A program made the position numbers and the translations under genes. A stretch of DNA of 64,000 nt, from the NCBI GenBank assembly GCA_028343615.1, contig JAOLZA010000001.1, positions 51,166 to 115,165 on the forward strand, in the 5' to 3' direction. Within the stretch, counting starts at the first letter, position 1. The number at the start of each line of letters is the position of its first letter. The stretch is from Verrucomicrobiota bacterium (GTDB lineage Bacteria; Verrucomicrobiota; Verrucomicrobiia; Limisphaerales; UBA1100). The notes beneath the pieces were generated by a model. It searched no databases, was not told the DNA's origin, and saw only the letters and a list, made by a program, of their open reading frames with translations. Shown here piece after piece: positions 33,781 through 42,687 of this stretch.

Positions 33781-36717
33781 ATGAATCGCGCGTTATCGAC
33801 AATCCTCGTTATTTCGCCAATGGTCGCCTTGTTGGCGGCTGCCGAGGAACCCACCACAGAGGGACTGAATTTCTTCGAGACCAAGATTCGCCCTGTTTTG
33901 GTAGAACGCTGCTACAAGTGCCATTCCGCCGAGGCGCTTAGGCAGAATAAACTGAAGGGCGAACTGCAGCTTGATACCCGCGAGGCGGTGCTTAAAGGAG
34001 GGGAGACAGGGCCGGCGATCGTGCCGGGCGACGTGAAGGCGAGCCTGTTACTTCAGGCGATCCGCCACGAGAAGTCGCTCGAGATGCCGCCTAAGAGCAA
34101 GTTGCCAAAAGAGGTTATTGCCGATTTTGAAAAGTGGGTGAAGATCGGAGCACCTGACCCCCGCGATGGCAAGGCGGCAGAGATAGCCAAAGAAAAGATC
34201 AATATTGAAACCGGGCGGAAGTTTTGGTCGTTTCAACCACTCCGCAAGGTTGCGCCTCCACAAGTAAAGGACTCCGATTGGGTACGCACGGATATCGATC
34301 GATTCATCTTGGCGCTGCTCGAGGATAAGGGGCTAAAGCCTAACGGTGAGGCAAATCGTCGCTCCCTCATCCGCCGGTCGTATTTTGATTTGTGGGGATT
34401 GCCTCCCGAACCGGCCGAGGTGGAAGCATTCGCCAACGATACCTCTACGGATGCCTACGAGCGACTGATCGACAGGCTGATCGCCGGTCAGCACTACGGC
34501 GAACGCTGGGCCCGCCACTGGCTCGACTTGGCGAGGTTTGCAGAGAGCAACGGTTTCGCCTTTGATAGGGATAGGCCTGCGGCTTTCCACTACCGCGATT
34601 TCGTCATCAAGGCCCTCAACGAGGATATGCCCTACGACCGGTTCGTGCGGCTACAAATTGCCGGAGATCAGATCGGGCCGGATGACTACACAAGCCAGGC
34701 CGCGACCGGTTTTCTCGCCGCCGGGCCATTTACCTCGCAGCAAACGCAGAAAGAGCGGGAACGAAGCCGCTACGAACAGTTGGATGATGTCGTTGGCACG
34801 ATCGGAACGTCGATGTTGGGGTTAACTATCGGATGTGCTCGCTGTCACGACCATAAATTTGACCCTCTGCCGATCCGTGATTACTACCGGCTAACTGCGG
34901 CATTTGCCGAAACCGGGTTCCAAGATTTTGATTACGATCCCGATCCCGCCGCGACGAAGGCCGCCAAAGATAAGTTCGACAAGGCGCATAAGCCGTTTGT
35001 AGATGCTCGGGTAAAGTTCGAAAAGGAGCATCTACCGAAACGGCTGGATGATTGGTTGAATACTAAAGCGGAGCCACCACCGCTCGAGAAACTGGGAGTC
35101 TGGCAGGTGATCGGACCTTTCAAAGCTGCTGATTTCAAGATGGCTTACAATAAGGCGTTCGCACCAGAGAAAGAAGTGAATCTTGAAAAGACCTACGAAG
35201 ACCTGAAGTGGACGCCCCAGCCCGATTGGAAAGACGGACAAATCCACAATACGCTGACCGGAAACAATAGCGCAAACTACCTCTTTCGAACAATTGAGGT
35301 GGCCAAGAAGTCGCCGTTGGAGATCTCGTTGGGACGCGATGATGCGATCAAGGTGTTTCTCAATGGGAACCAGGTGTTGGCCAAAGAGGTGACCGGAGGC
35401 GTGGCGGCAGATCAGGACAAGGTCACGCTCAAACTGAATGCGGGCACTAACAAACTACTGGTGAAGATCATCAATGCCTCCGGACCGTCAGGGTTCTACT
35501 TCAGCACGCGACCGAACATTCCTAAGAATATCCAAGACATCTTAAAGCTGGCCGCAGACAAGCGGAACGACGGACAAAAACAGGCGTTACTGAAATGGTA
35601 TTCACCGCGTGACTCGGATTGGGCCAGCCTTAATCAAGCTGAACAGGAGCATCTCAAAGAACAGCCCAAGCCAAAAATCACTAAGGTATTCGCCGCTCGG
35701 AAGAACGGCGCGACTTACAATTTTGGCGCCGACACGCGCAAGGTGTACTTCCTCGCCCGCGGCAATTCGAATGCGAAGCAGGGGTTAGCATCCCCCGGTT
35801 TCCTCAGGGTGCTGACCTCGGTCAACACGCCGGAGGATCGGTGGCTTGTATCCACGGAGGCCGCCAACGCGAAGCCCGTCTCCCGCCACCCCCGCGCGGC
35901 TGTGGCGGACTGGCTGACAGATCACCAAAAAGGAGCCGGCCATCTGCTCGCTCGGGTAATCGTGAACCGCCTTTGGCAGCACCACATGGGGCGCGGCATC
36001 GTGACGACCCCCAGCGATTTCGGTAAGCAAGGGGTCGCTCCTTCGCACCCCGAGCTCTTAGATTTTCTTGCCTCGGAGCTGATACGCGGTGGCTGGAAAC
36101 TTAAACCAATCCACAAGTTGATCATGTTGAGTGCGGTGTACCGGCAGTCGGGCGAAAGCAACCCGGCAGCAGCAAAGGCGGATCCTGACAACCAGCTCAT
36201 GTGGCGGCGAAGGGCGGTGCGATTGGATGCCGAAGCTATCCGCGATACGCTTCTGGCCGTGAGTGGGACGCTGGACAAAACGATGTTCGGAAAGGGGACG
36301 CTGAATCAGGCGATCCCTCGGCGGAGCATCTACCTCACTGTGAAACGCGGCAATCTGATTCCGATGCTGCAGCTATTTGACGCGCCTGATGCCATCCAGA
36401 GCATCGGGCACCGTGATATCACCACTGTCCCGCCGCAGGCGCTAGCGCTGATGAATTCACCGCTCGCACGGCAGTTGGCGGAGAAGTTTGCCCAGCGTAT
36501 TCAATCCACACCGTCGATGGCGCCGGAGAAGGTGGTTGATACGGCCTATGCTACAGCATTATCCCGTCCGCCGACCGATGCCGAAAGGCAACAGATGGTC
36601 GACTTTATCAATAAGCAGACCGCGTCCTACGGTGAAGATGGCAAGGCGATGGAGCGTGCCGTGGCTGATTTCTGCCAGCTTATGCTCTGCCTCAACGAGT
36701 TTATTTTTATCGATTAG
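33781..36717 (+). CDS. PSCyt1-DUF1549-DUF1553 (PSD1) secreted cytochrome-containing protein
   Basis: 978 aa with a short N-terminal export signal. Residues about 28-120 hold the planctomycete-type cytochrome c domain (CYKCHSAE, MPPKSKLP). The DUF1549 region follows (DIDRFILALLEDKGL, ARHWLDLARFAESNG), with a second CxxCH-type motif, CARCH, in a conserved context. An inserted beta-sandwich-like module lies at about 440-590. DUF1553 ends the protein (RVIVNRLWQHHMGRG, RSIYLTVKRGNLIP). Its biochemical role is not established; these proteins are abundant in Planctomycetes and Verrucomicrobia and are thought to be linked to polysaccharide breakdown. The DUF1501 gene follows after 5 nt. Confidence 0.93.
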   Translation: MNRALSTILVISPMVALLAAAEEPTTEGLNFFETKIRPVLVERCYKCHSAEALRQNKLKGELQLDTREAVLKGGETGPAIVPGDVKASLLLQAIRHEKSLEMPPKSKLPKEVIADFEKWVKIGAPDPRDGKAAEIAKEKINIETGRKFWSFQPLRKVAPPQVKDSDWVRTDIDRFILALLEDKGLKPNGEANRRSLIRRSYFDLWGLPPEPAEVEAFANDTSTDAYERLIDRLIAGQHYGERWARHWLDLARFAESNGFAFDRDRPAAFHYRDFVIKALNEDMPYDRFVRLQIAGDQIGPDDYTSQAATGFLAAGPFTSQQTQKERERSRYEQLDDVVGTIGTSMLGLTIGCARCHDHKFDPLPIRDYYRLTAAFAETGFQDFDYDPDPAATKAAKDKFDKAHKPFVDARVKFEKEHLPKRLDDWLNTKAEPPPLEKLGVWQVIGPFKAADFKMAYNKAFAPEKEVNLEKTYEDLKWTPQPDWKDGQIHNTLTGNNSANYLFRTIEVAKKSPLEISLGRDDAIKVFLNGNQVLAKEVTGGVAADQDKVTLKLNAGTNKLLVKIINASGPSGFYFSTRPNIPKNIQDILKLAADKRNDGQKQALLKWYSPRDSDWASLNQAEQEHLKEQPKPKITKVFAARKNGATYNFGADTRKVYFLARGNSNAKQGLASPGFLRVLTSVNTPEDRWLVSTEAANAKPVSRHPRAAVADWLTDHQKGAGHLLARVIVNRLWQHHMGRGIVTTPSDFGKQGVAPSHPELLDFLASELIRGGWKLKPIHKLIMLSAVYRQSGESNPAAAKADPDNQLMWRRRAVRLDAEAIRDTLLAVSGTLDKTMFGKGTLNQAIPRRSIYLTVKRGNLIPMLQLFDAPDAIQSIGHRDITTVPPQALALMNSPLARQLAEKFAQRIQSTPSMAPEKVVDTAYATALSRPPTDAERQQMVDFINKQTASYGEDGKAMERAVADFCQLMLCLNEFIFID

Positions 36718-36722
36718 CTAAG

Positions 36723-38162
36723 ATGCAAAAACCATTCAATTTTCATTCACGCCGGGCCTTCCTAAAAAATGCAGGACTCGGATGTGGCTCTCTCGCCCTG
36801 ACTGGCCTGCTTGGTGAACAGGGGCTGCTTTCCGCCGCCGCGGCCACTCCCAACAAACAGTCGGCGCAGACGCAAGGACCACACTTCGCGCCTAAAGCAA
36901 AGTCAATCATCTGGCTTTTCATGCCCGGCAGCCCATCGCAGATGGACACGTTCGACTACAAGCCGGAGTTACAAAAACGCAATGGGATGAAACTTGAAGG
37001 GGCTGACCCTAAGACCGGATTCTTCACCACCAGCGGCAAAGTGTTGAAGTCGCCGTTCGCCTTCAAACAACACGGTCAGTCCGGTGCGTGGGTTTCGGAG
37101 ATATTCCCGCACATGGCGCAGCACGTCGATGATCAGGCATTCATCTACTCGTGCTTTTCGCAGTCGAACAACCATACCCCGGCAATGCTGGAGATGAACT
37201 CCGGCATGTTCCTTCAGGGGCGCCCGTGCATGGGGTCGTGGCTTAACTACGGCCTGGGAAGCGAGAACAAGAACCTGCCCGGATTTGTGGTCCTGCACGG
37301 TGCGATGCCGCGTGGCGGTAAGCCGATCTGGTCACCAGGATTTCTGCCCAAAGTGTATCAGCCGACCTCCATTGATGGACAAAAGCCCATCGCCGACCTG
37401 GCGCGCCTGAAGGGCATGACCGACGGGCAGCAGCGGGCGCAGCTCGATATTCTTAAGGAGATGAACCGCAAGCATCAGGAACTACGACCGCACGAGGCTG
37501 ATCTGGCAGCGAGGCTTGAGTCATTTGAGTTGGCCTACCGGATGCAGACAGCTGCCCCCGAAGCGATGGATCTCACTAAGGAAACCGAGCTCACCCACAA
37601 GGCCTACGGTACGGACCAGAAAGAGACGCAACTCGTAGCCAAGCAGTGCATTACAGCGCGCCGCCTGATCGAACGCGGCGTGCGCTTTGTTCAGTTATAT
37701 GCAGGGACAAATGGCGGAGGAGGCGGTGTGGCCGACGTGCCTTGGGATGGCCACAACGATATTGGGGCCAATCACCGTATCGCCGCCAAGAGCGTCGACC
37801 AGCCGATAGGTGCCCTGCTCGCCGACCTGAAGGCACGCGGGATGCTTGACGAAACGCTGGTAGTTTGGGGTGGGGAGTTTGGGCGGACTTCAGATGCGCA
37901 GGGCAGTTTGGGACGGGATCACAACCCTCACGCCTTCACCATGTGGATGGCGGGCGGCGGAATCAAAGGCGGCGTGCAATATGGCGCCAGTGATGAATTC
38001 GGATACAAGGCGATCGAAAACCGTGTCAGCGTAAATGACCTGCACGCTACTATCTTACAGCTGATGGGCATCGACCATAAGAGGCTGACGTATCGGTTCA
38101 ACGGGCGTGACTACCGGCTTACCGATGTTGCGGGAGAGGTCATCGATGCACTTCTTGCCTGA
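36723..38162 (+). CDS. Tat-exported DUF1501 protein
   Basis: 479 aa. The N-terminus SRRAFLKNAGLGCGSLALTGLL is a twin-arginine signal. The mature part has the alkaline-phosphatase/sulfatase-like fold signatures of DUF1501: IWLFMPGSPSQMDTFDYKP, EFGRTSDAQGSLGRDHNPHAF and GGVQYGASDEFG. It almost always pairs with a PSD1 protein, as here (5-nt gap). The substrate is unknown. A copy of the last 30 or so codons is found again about 0.8 kb downstream. Confidence 0.93.
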   Translation: MQKPFNFHSRRAFLKNAGLGCGSLALTGLLGEQGLLSAAAATPNKQSAQTQGPHFAPKAKSIIWLFMPGSPSQMDTFDYKPELQKRNGMKLEGADPKTGFFTTSGKVLKSPFAFKQHGQSGAWVSEIFPHMAQHVDDQAFIYSCFSQSNNHTPAMLEMNSGMFLQGRPCMGSWLNYGLGSENKNLPGFVVLHGAMPRGGKPIWSPGFLPKVYQPTSIDGQKPIADLARLKGMTDGQQRAQLDILKEMNRKHQELRPHEADLAARLESFELAYRMQTAAPEAMDLTKETELTHKAYGTDQKETQLVAKQCITARRLIERGVRFVQLYAGTNGGGGGVADVPWDGHNDIGANHRIAAKSVDQPIGALLADLKARGMLDETLVVWGGEFGRTSDAQGSLGRDHNPHAFTMWMAGGGIKGGVQYGASDEFGYKAIENRVSVNDLHATILQLMGIDHKRLTYRFNGRDYRLTDVAGEVIDALLA

Positions 38163-38277
38163 TCTGAATTCTCGTAATTGTCCACCGAAAGCTTGGGAAC
38201 AGAGATGTCATAGAGCCTAATACCAAGCCAGCAAATATAAATCTCTTAAGTGAGGTCAATTACATAACTTTACTCAC

Positions 38278-38763
38278 TTAATTGCCAGGTCCTCCTCCTC
38301 CGCTTAATCCAATCCCTACACAACCTACGACGAGAGAAGCAGCAGCGTCCAAAACCCCAAACACCGTAAGGTCGTGCCATTCTCTCTCCCCATTCGCTTG
38401 CCTGAAATTTGCCTTCTGCCTCGAATTTGCCTTCTCCAAGTCATCGCGATTGCTAAATGCTTCCAGCTCGAAAACATCGAACCATAGGCCTTTGCATTCC
38501 ATGCAAAAGTCTAATTCGATTCCCTTATAAGAAAACACGTGTAAATCAGAGTAGTCCTGCGGGCATTTTAAAGACGGACTTTTTTCAGATTTTAAATCCC
38601 AGATGGCCCGGAAGGCTTTGGCTGTCATCTCATCTCTCTCGACCAAATAGGACTCTACCGGCTTGTAATCGAGCCAGTGGCTGGAGCAGTTGCCGCACCG
38701 GTAAATTCCTGAGCCAAGAGAAAGCTCAATTAATTGGTGATTCTTACATTTAAGGCAAAGCAT
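38278..38763 (-). CDS. Double TFIIB-type zinc-ribbon protein with hydrophobic tail
   Basis: 161 aa. CLKCK...CGNC (about 3-26) and CPQDY...CMECKGLWFD (about 63-95) are two CxxC-type zinc ribbons; the second has the zf-TFIIB GLWFD signature. The C-terminal 30 residues (VLDAAASLVVGCVGIGLSGGGGPGN) look like a short membrane-inserting or glycine-rich tail. Function unknown. It is inserted, in opposite orientation, between the DUF1501 gene and a duplicated DUF1501 3' end, so it arrived as an insert or is what remains of a replaced gene block. Confidence 0.7.
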   Translation of the reverse strand: MLCLKCKNHQLIELSLGSGIYRCGNCSSHWLDYKPVESYLVERDEMTAKAFRAIWDLKSEKSPSLKCPQDYSDLHVFSYKGIELDFCMECKGLWFDVFELEAFSNRDDLEKANSRQKANFRQANGEREWHDLTVFGVLDAAASLVVGCVGIGLSGGGGPGN

Positions 38764-38944
38764 GGTTAATTGAGCTGTTTTAGGATTAAATTAAGAGAAG
38801 TGAAGGAGAGCTGTTTCATGTGCCGCAACCTTACAGGAAACTACTCGCTCTCACCTACTACAATAAAACAGAAAGATTATAATGGGATCCTGTAACAAGA
38901 GTCGCCTGTTGCGAAAACCTTACCATAACAATTCCCTTCCAACA

Positions 38945-39049
38945 TAACCAAAAAGGCTAACTTATCGGCTAAACGGGCGTGACTACCGGCTTAACGACGT
39001 TGTGGGAGAGGTCTTCGAGGCTCTTCTTGCCAGTTCTGAATTCTCGTAG
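38945..39049 (+). pseudogene. Duplicated 3' end of the DUF1501 gene
   Basis: KRLTYRLNGRDYRLNDVVGEVFEALLA is read in frame, matching KRLTYRFNGRDYRLTDVAGEVIDALLA at the end of 36723..38162. The match continues into the 3' flank (CTGAATTCTCGTA-TTGT...CGAAAGC in both). The 5' part of the gene is missing: a stop stands just upstream. The rest of the 389-bp gap 38764-39152 holds nothing else I can recognise. Confidence 0.8.
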
Positions 39050-39152
39050 TTGTTAGTCGAAAGCCAGCGAAGGGGCGTTATCAATCGAACATGAGTTTTC
39101 TTAGTTACAGCGGCCATCGTTAATGATTGCCGCTTATTTATATGGCCCCGCC

Positions 39153-39896
39153 CTACTTCTTAATTGGGATGAGCATCTTTTTTACACGGGCCTGTTCTTT
39201 TTCGAGAGCTCGACCTGTTACTGCCATCGGGACAAAGTCGGGGTCAGGGATGATCGTTTCTTTATCGGGGATGACTCGCATACGAAGATTGCGAAACCAG
39301 ACATCCTGTCCGTGATCTTGTAGCCAAAGCTTTCCGTTACGGCCTGTAAGGTTGCCTCCACGAATGCCAAGCAGTTTCACATATTCAGCCCACTTGACTG
39401 CGGTGTAGTCAAAGGAGAGTACTCGTTCGCCATTCAGCCAGTGTTCGATCACTGTGTTCTTGCACAGGATGCGGGCCGTATTCCATTTGCCGACAGGTCG
39501 GGTCACATCCTTTTTAGGCGCCATACAAAAAAAGATCGAAGCTGCTGCTTGGCGGGCATTTTCGCCGTAGGGGCTGTTGACGTTGTCCAGAATCTGGTAT
39601 TCGACCTGACCTGGGCGATAGTAGACACCGGAGTTGCAACCCTTCGACACTTTCCATTCGAATCGCAATTCGAAATCATCGGGTACGGTGGTGGTGGTGT
39701 AGGTCAGGGAGCCGCCTTTGGCGTTGCGATAAAATGCACCGTCTTCAATGACCCAGTTACCCGTATGTTCCCAGCCCTCAAAGGATTTTCCGTCAAACAG
39801 AGAGACAAATCCGAGACGCTGTTCATTGGGTTCGAGTGCGCTGGCGAGGATGGGGCATAAGAGAGCGAATGCGGAAAGGAGAACAGGAATTTTCAT
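39153..39896 (-). CDS. Secreted DUF1080 (3-keto-disaccharide hydrolase-type) protein
   Basis: 247 aa with a signal peptide (IPVLLSAFALLCPILASA). The lectin-like jelly-roll domain has the family marks LFDGKSFEGWEH, EWKVSKGCNSGVYYR, EYQILD and GKWNTARI. Related enzymes hydrolyse 3-keto-glycosides; many members are only annotated as sugar-binding. The ATG overlaps the stop of a degraded cytochrome c gene (ATGA), so it was once the second gene of an operon whose first gene has been lost. Confidence 0.88.
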   Translation of the reverse strand: MKIPVLLSAFALLCPILASALEPNEQRLGFVSLFDGKSFEGWEHTGNWVIEDGAFYRNAKGGSLTYTTTTVPDDFELRFEWKVSKGCNSGVYYRPGQVEYQILDNVNSPYGENARQAAASIFFCMAPKKDVTRPVGKWNTARILCKNTVIEHWLNGERVLSFDYTAVKWAEYVKLLGIRGGNLTGRNGKLWLQDHGQDVWFRNLRMRVIPDKETIIPDPDFVPMAVTGRALEKEQARVKKMLIPIKK

Positions 39897-40068
39897 GAGT
39901 CAGGTCGGATTGAATAAAGCGGATACGATTTATGGGTTCTTGGGGCTTTGACGATGTAGTTCACTAGGGATTCAATTTGTGCCTCAGTCAGAATGGTCCG
40001 ATCGGTGGCATAAGATTTTCAGGGTAGCCGTCAGCAAGGAGCGCATTGGGCTCCAGGATGGACTGGAG
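39893..40068 (-). pseudogene. C-terminal remnant of a c-type cytochrome gene
   Basis: Reverse strand, in two frames: LEPNALLADGYPENLMPP and, after a shift, RTILTEAQIESLVNYIVKAPR up to a TGA that overlaps the DUF1080 ATG. A haem-ligand-type MPP followed by LTxxQIxxLVxYI is the usual end of small cytochrome c domains. The haem CxxCH part is absent. The remnant is cut off next to the tRNA leader at 40078, so its upstream part was removed by a rearrangement there. Confidence 0.6.
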
Positions 40069-40128
40069 AATATAGTCCGATTGAGCTTGCCACTCGCTCA
40101 AGTGTTTGGCACACAAACAATCTCATTT

Positions 40129-40166
40129 GCGCGGTTAGCTCAGTTGGTAGAGCATCACCTCGACAC
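40129..40166 (+). repeat. Left attachment site (5' half of tRNA-Val)
   Basis: GCGCGGTTAGCTCAGTTGG... is identical for 38 nt to the intact tRNA at 51787 and stops at position 38 of the tRNA, in the anticodon loop. The upstream 51 bp (40078-40128) are the original host tRNA leader, also found before the decayed tRNA at 20656. Confidence 0.85.
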
Positions 40167-40220
40167 TGGGTGGCTAAAAAGCCAATATATTACGAAAAAA
40201 CAGGCTTAATAGTCAAATCC

Positions 40221-40242
40221 TATGTTATACATCAAGTATAAC
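40221..40242 (+). repeat. Left-end copies of a GTATAAC motif, possible integrase arm sites
   Basis: TATGTTATACA (40221-40231) is the exact inverse complement of TGTATAACATA at 51721-51731 near the other end, and GTATAAC follows at 40236. Terminal repeated motifs flanking both att cores fit integrase arm-binding sites. Confidence 0.45.
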
Positions 40243-40294
40243 GCTCCACACATAAAAGGAGAATTTAAAGCATTTCTGTGGATTGATTACGAAT

Positions 40295-40343
40295 TAATAA
40301 GTTAACTAAATCTCCGTTTTTAGTTTACTTAATTAACTTATTA
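40295..40343. repeat. AT-rich inverted repeat before the recombinase operon
   Basis: TAATAAGTTAA (40295-40305) and TTAACTTATTA (40333-40343) are perfect inverted copies with a 27-bp spacer. It lies directly upstream of the small ORF and serine recombinase, so it could be a recombinase site, operator or origin-type element. Confidence 0.45.
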
Positions 40344-40376
40344 GGCCACTATCTAACCAGCGAGAGGAAAACAGCG

Positions 40377-40565
40377 ATGCACACAAAAAACACTAAAAAG
40401 ACGGACTATATCATCGAATTCATAGAAGAGGGCAGAAAGATCGGTGGCCGCTACGCGAGCGCGGCAGAGGCCATCAAGATCAACTCTCTTTTCGGTAAGG
40501 TTAAGAGTGTGAGGGAGGGATCAATGAGAGACAGTTGGCGAAATGAGTGGCGCACCGCTGCGTAA
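40377..40565 (+). CDS. Small basic protein preceding the serine recombinase
   Basis: 62 aa. A good Shine-Dalgarno (GAGAGG, 9 nt before ATG). The protein is rich in Lys, Arg and Glu, with an IEEGRKIGGRYASAAEAIK helix pattern, no cysteine and no membrane segment. It ends 27 nt before the recombinase start, so the two are probably co-transcribed; it could be a small DNA-binding accessory or regulator of excision (inference from position and charge only). Confidence 0.55.
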   Translation: MHTKNTKKTDYIIEFIEEGRKIGGRYASAAEAIKINSLFGKVKSVREGSMRDSWRNEWRTAA

Positions 40566-40592
40566 GCAGCACAACCAAAGGGAAAAACGACA

Positions 40593-41321
40593 ATGAAGAA
40601 AGGCCCAAAGAAAAAAGCCCTCGCATACCTGAGGCGTAGCAATGGGGTTAACGATTCAGCGAGCGAAAAAAGGCAACGCGAAGCCATTGATCGTGCCGCC
40701 GCCCATGCTGGGTATGTGATCGAGGAAGACGGTTACTTTTTTGACGCTAAGATTTCAGGTGCTTCCGAATTGGAAGATCGCCCTGCACTTCAAAAACTCT
40801 TTGCTATTTTAGAGGACGGTGATTACGACACGATTTTTTGTGAAGCGATTGACCGTATCGCCCGATCCACGCTTTGCGGCCAAGTCTTATGCAACCAGCT
40901 AAAAGAGATGGGCGTGACTGCCTACGATTCCTTTGGGAAAAACTTAACCACATCGACGGACGGTGAGCAGAATCTTATTCGCGATATTATGCTCTGCATT
41001 GCATCTTACGAGCGTGAGAAAATCGTTGCTCGTATGTTGCACGGGCGTAAGCGGAAGAAGAAGGATTTGAAGGCCAAGGCCAGAAAGAACAACCGCATCT
41101 CCACCAAGGTCGAAGGTAAAAAAGCTTTTGGCGAAGACAGCAAGATCGAGCAAGCCATAATCAAAAAAATCAAAACCTTGCGGAAGTCCAAGTCAAAAAA
41201 ACACAGCACTTGGGGCGGCATTGCCTTAGCTTTAAATGAGTCTGGGTTTACCAATAGGGCAGGGAACCCTTGGCGAATGGCGAACGTTCGCAAGATCGGG
41301 ATGGCCAATGGTTTGAATTAG
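40593..41321 (+). CDS. Serine recombinase, resolvase/invertase type
   Basis: 242 aa. The N-terminal catalytic domain begins ALAYLRRSNG, where YxRxS gives the nucleophile serine, followed by the family motifs DAKISGASELEDRPALQ and EAIDRIAR (the conserved DRLxR-type arginine motif). A basic linker at about 150-180 and a C-terminal HTH-like region (TWGGIALALNESGFTNRAGNPW) complete a small resolvase layout. The second half resembles the recombinase-type HTH with GF.TR.G..W. It may resolve dimers, invert a segment or assist excision alongside the tyrosine integrase at the other end. Confidence 0.88.
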   Translation: MKKGPKKKALAYLRRSNGVNDSASEKRQREAIDRAAAHAGYVIEEDGYFFDAKISGASELEDRPALQKLFAILEDGDYDTIFCEAIDRIARSTLCGQVLCNQLKEMGVTAYDSFGKNLTTSTDGEQNLIRDIMLCIASYEREKIVARMLHGRKRKKKDLKAKARKNNRISTKVEGKKAFGEDSKIEQAIIKKIKTLRKSKSKKHSTWGGIALALNESGFTNRAGNPWRMANVRKIGMANGLN

Positions 41322-41391
41322 CAATGAGTCCCGCGATTAAACAAACAGAAATCGCTCGGTGGTTTGTTGGATCGGGGGAGGGAATTGAGGT

Positions 41392-42465
41392 TCAATTCCC
41401 TTCATCAAAAACCCCCATTTCACCCGCTATTTTCACGAGCGCAATAGCAAGAAGCTTGTATGCTTCAGTAAATTGCTCCGCCGCCATTAGGTTTCTGTAT
41501 TGATCTGCTTCTTGAGAAGCTAGGACTCCCTCTTCCACGCATTCTGTAATCTTTTCCTTCAGGTTATCTACTGCTTGTTTTATCTCTATCGGCCTCGATC
41601 TTTGATCTTTATGATATAAGACTAATCTTTCGTGTGAATTGATCAATTCTGAAAGTAAATCATTCTTCTCGATAATTCGGGTGGTCGCATCGTATGAAGA
41701 TTTTATTCTCTGATATGCTGCTTCTTCCTCGCCTTGTTTTTTGAGCGTCCACAAAACCAGTAATATTAGAGCAACGATTACAGAAACTGAGACGAACCAA
41801 GCCAGCTTATTGGAATTTTGTTTGCCGGGCTTAGGCTGATTGGGGCTTTGAAAATTCTGACTAACTCGCTTCTTTGGGCTTGAGGTCTGATTGGGGCTTT
41901 TAAAATTCTGGCCAACCCTAGATTCCGTTGGCCCTTCAGAAATGAATTCATACTCTTCTTCTGTGAGCTTAGACTTGCATGATGGGCAGACTCTCATGTC
42001 GTCCATATCTCTGCTCCAAATTTTATTGAATTCTAAACATTTAGGGCATTGGTTGCGGCACCAACCACCCGATAAATCTTTGGTTATATTAGTCTCCCTT
42101 TGCTTTATAGCTTTCGATCTACTTTTCTCAGCATCGCTTGTTGATATTTTTTGTTCACTGCTGTAGCTACATGATAAGCAAAACTTTCCGCCTTTTGGTG
42201 TGGCAACGACAGTGCCCGATTGGCACTTAGGGCATTTCTCTCTGGGTGTAGTCGGTTTGGTTTTCTTGGGAGAGGAAGTGCGTTCGTGATGAGTTGCAGT
42301 GGGTGTGGGTGATTCTATGGCGGCTGGTGCGGGTTCTACTTCAAATGGTTTTGGATTTCCGCAGTGAGGACAGGTGTTTGCCTGTTTAGAAACAAGGCCG
42401 CCGCAATCTGTGCAGTTACCGACACGTGATTCAGTTTGATCTGCATCATCAGATTTCTGTTTCAT
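41392..42465 (-). CDS. Multi-zinc-ribbon membrane protein, unknown function
   Basis: 357 aa from ATG 42465 (MKQKSDDADQ), preceded by GGTGAGG; the track start adds 12 residues. CTDCGG...CPHCGNPKP (zinc-ribbon), CPKCQSG...CLSC and CRNQCPKC...CPSCKSK make three Cys4 ribbons in the first 180 residues, joined by Pro/Ser/Lys-rich linkers including a repeated SPNQ-type unit. One TM helix follows (LAWFVSVSVIVALILLVLWTL, about 240-260), then a helical domain. The C-terminal part should lie outside the cytoplasm. Element cargo of unknown role. Confidence 0.7.
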   Translation of the reverse strand: MKQKSDDADQTESRVGNCTDCGGLVSKQANTCPHCGNPKPFEVEPAPAAIESPTPTATHHERTSSPKKTKPTTPREKCPKCQSGTVVATPKGGKFCLSCSYSSEQKISTSDAEKSRSKAIKQRETNITKDLSGGWCRNQCPKCLEFNKIWSRDMDDMRVCPSCKSKLTEEEYEFISEGPTESRVGQNFKSPNQTSSPKKRVSQNFQSPNQPKPGKQNSNKLAWFVSVSVIVALILLVLWTLKKQGEEEAAYQRIKSSYDATTRIIEKNDLLSELINSHERLVLYHKDQRSRPIEIKQAVDNLKEKITECVEEGVLASQEADQYRNLMAAEQFTEAYKLLAIALVKIAGEMGVFDEGN

Positions 42466-42687
42466 TCCCAAAACCTCACCATAACAAACAAAGAAAAACA
42501 ACCCTTCCCGCCAACATAATCGCGGGGGGGTAATTTATTTTTGGATTGGGTTGGTTTGGGGATTCACCAACTTATGAGCAACTTTTGGGGTGTTGGTTGA
42601 AGGAAGATTTCCACAATTAAATAGAATTAGCCCGGTGATTTGTTGGGTCGGGGAATTAGTCGTTTATGGGAACGCTTTAGCTTGGAC

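Noticed and set aside
39979-40209. 76-aa ORF across the tRNA fragment
   Set aside because: It reads through the tRNA-Val 5' half and leader, so it cannot be a real protein; the similar ORFs at 51687 and 51748 cross the intact tRNA.
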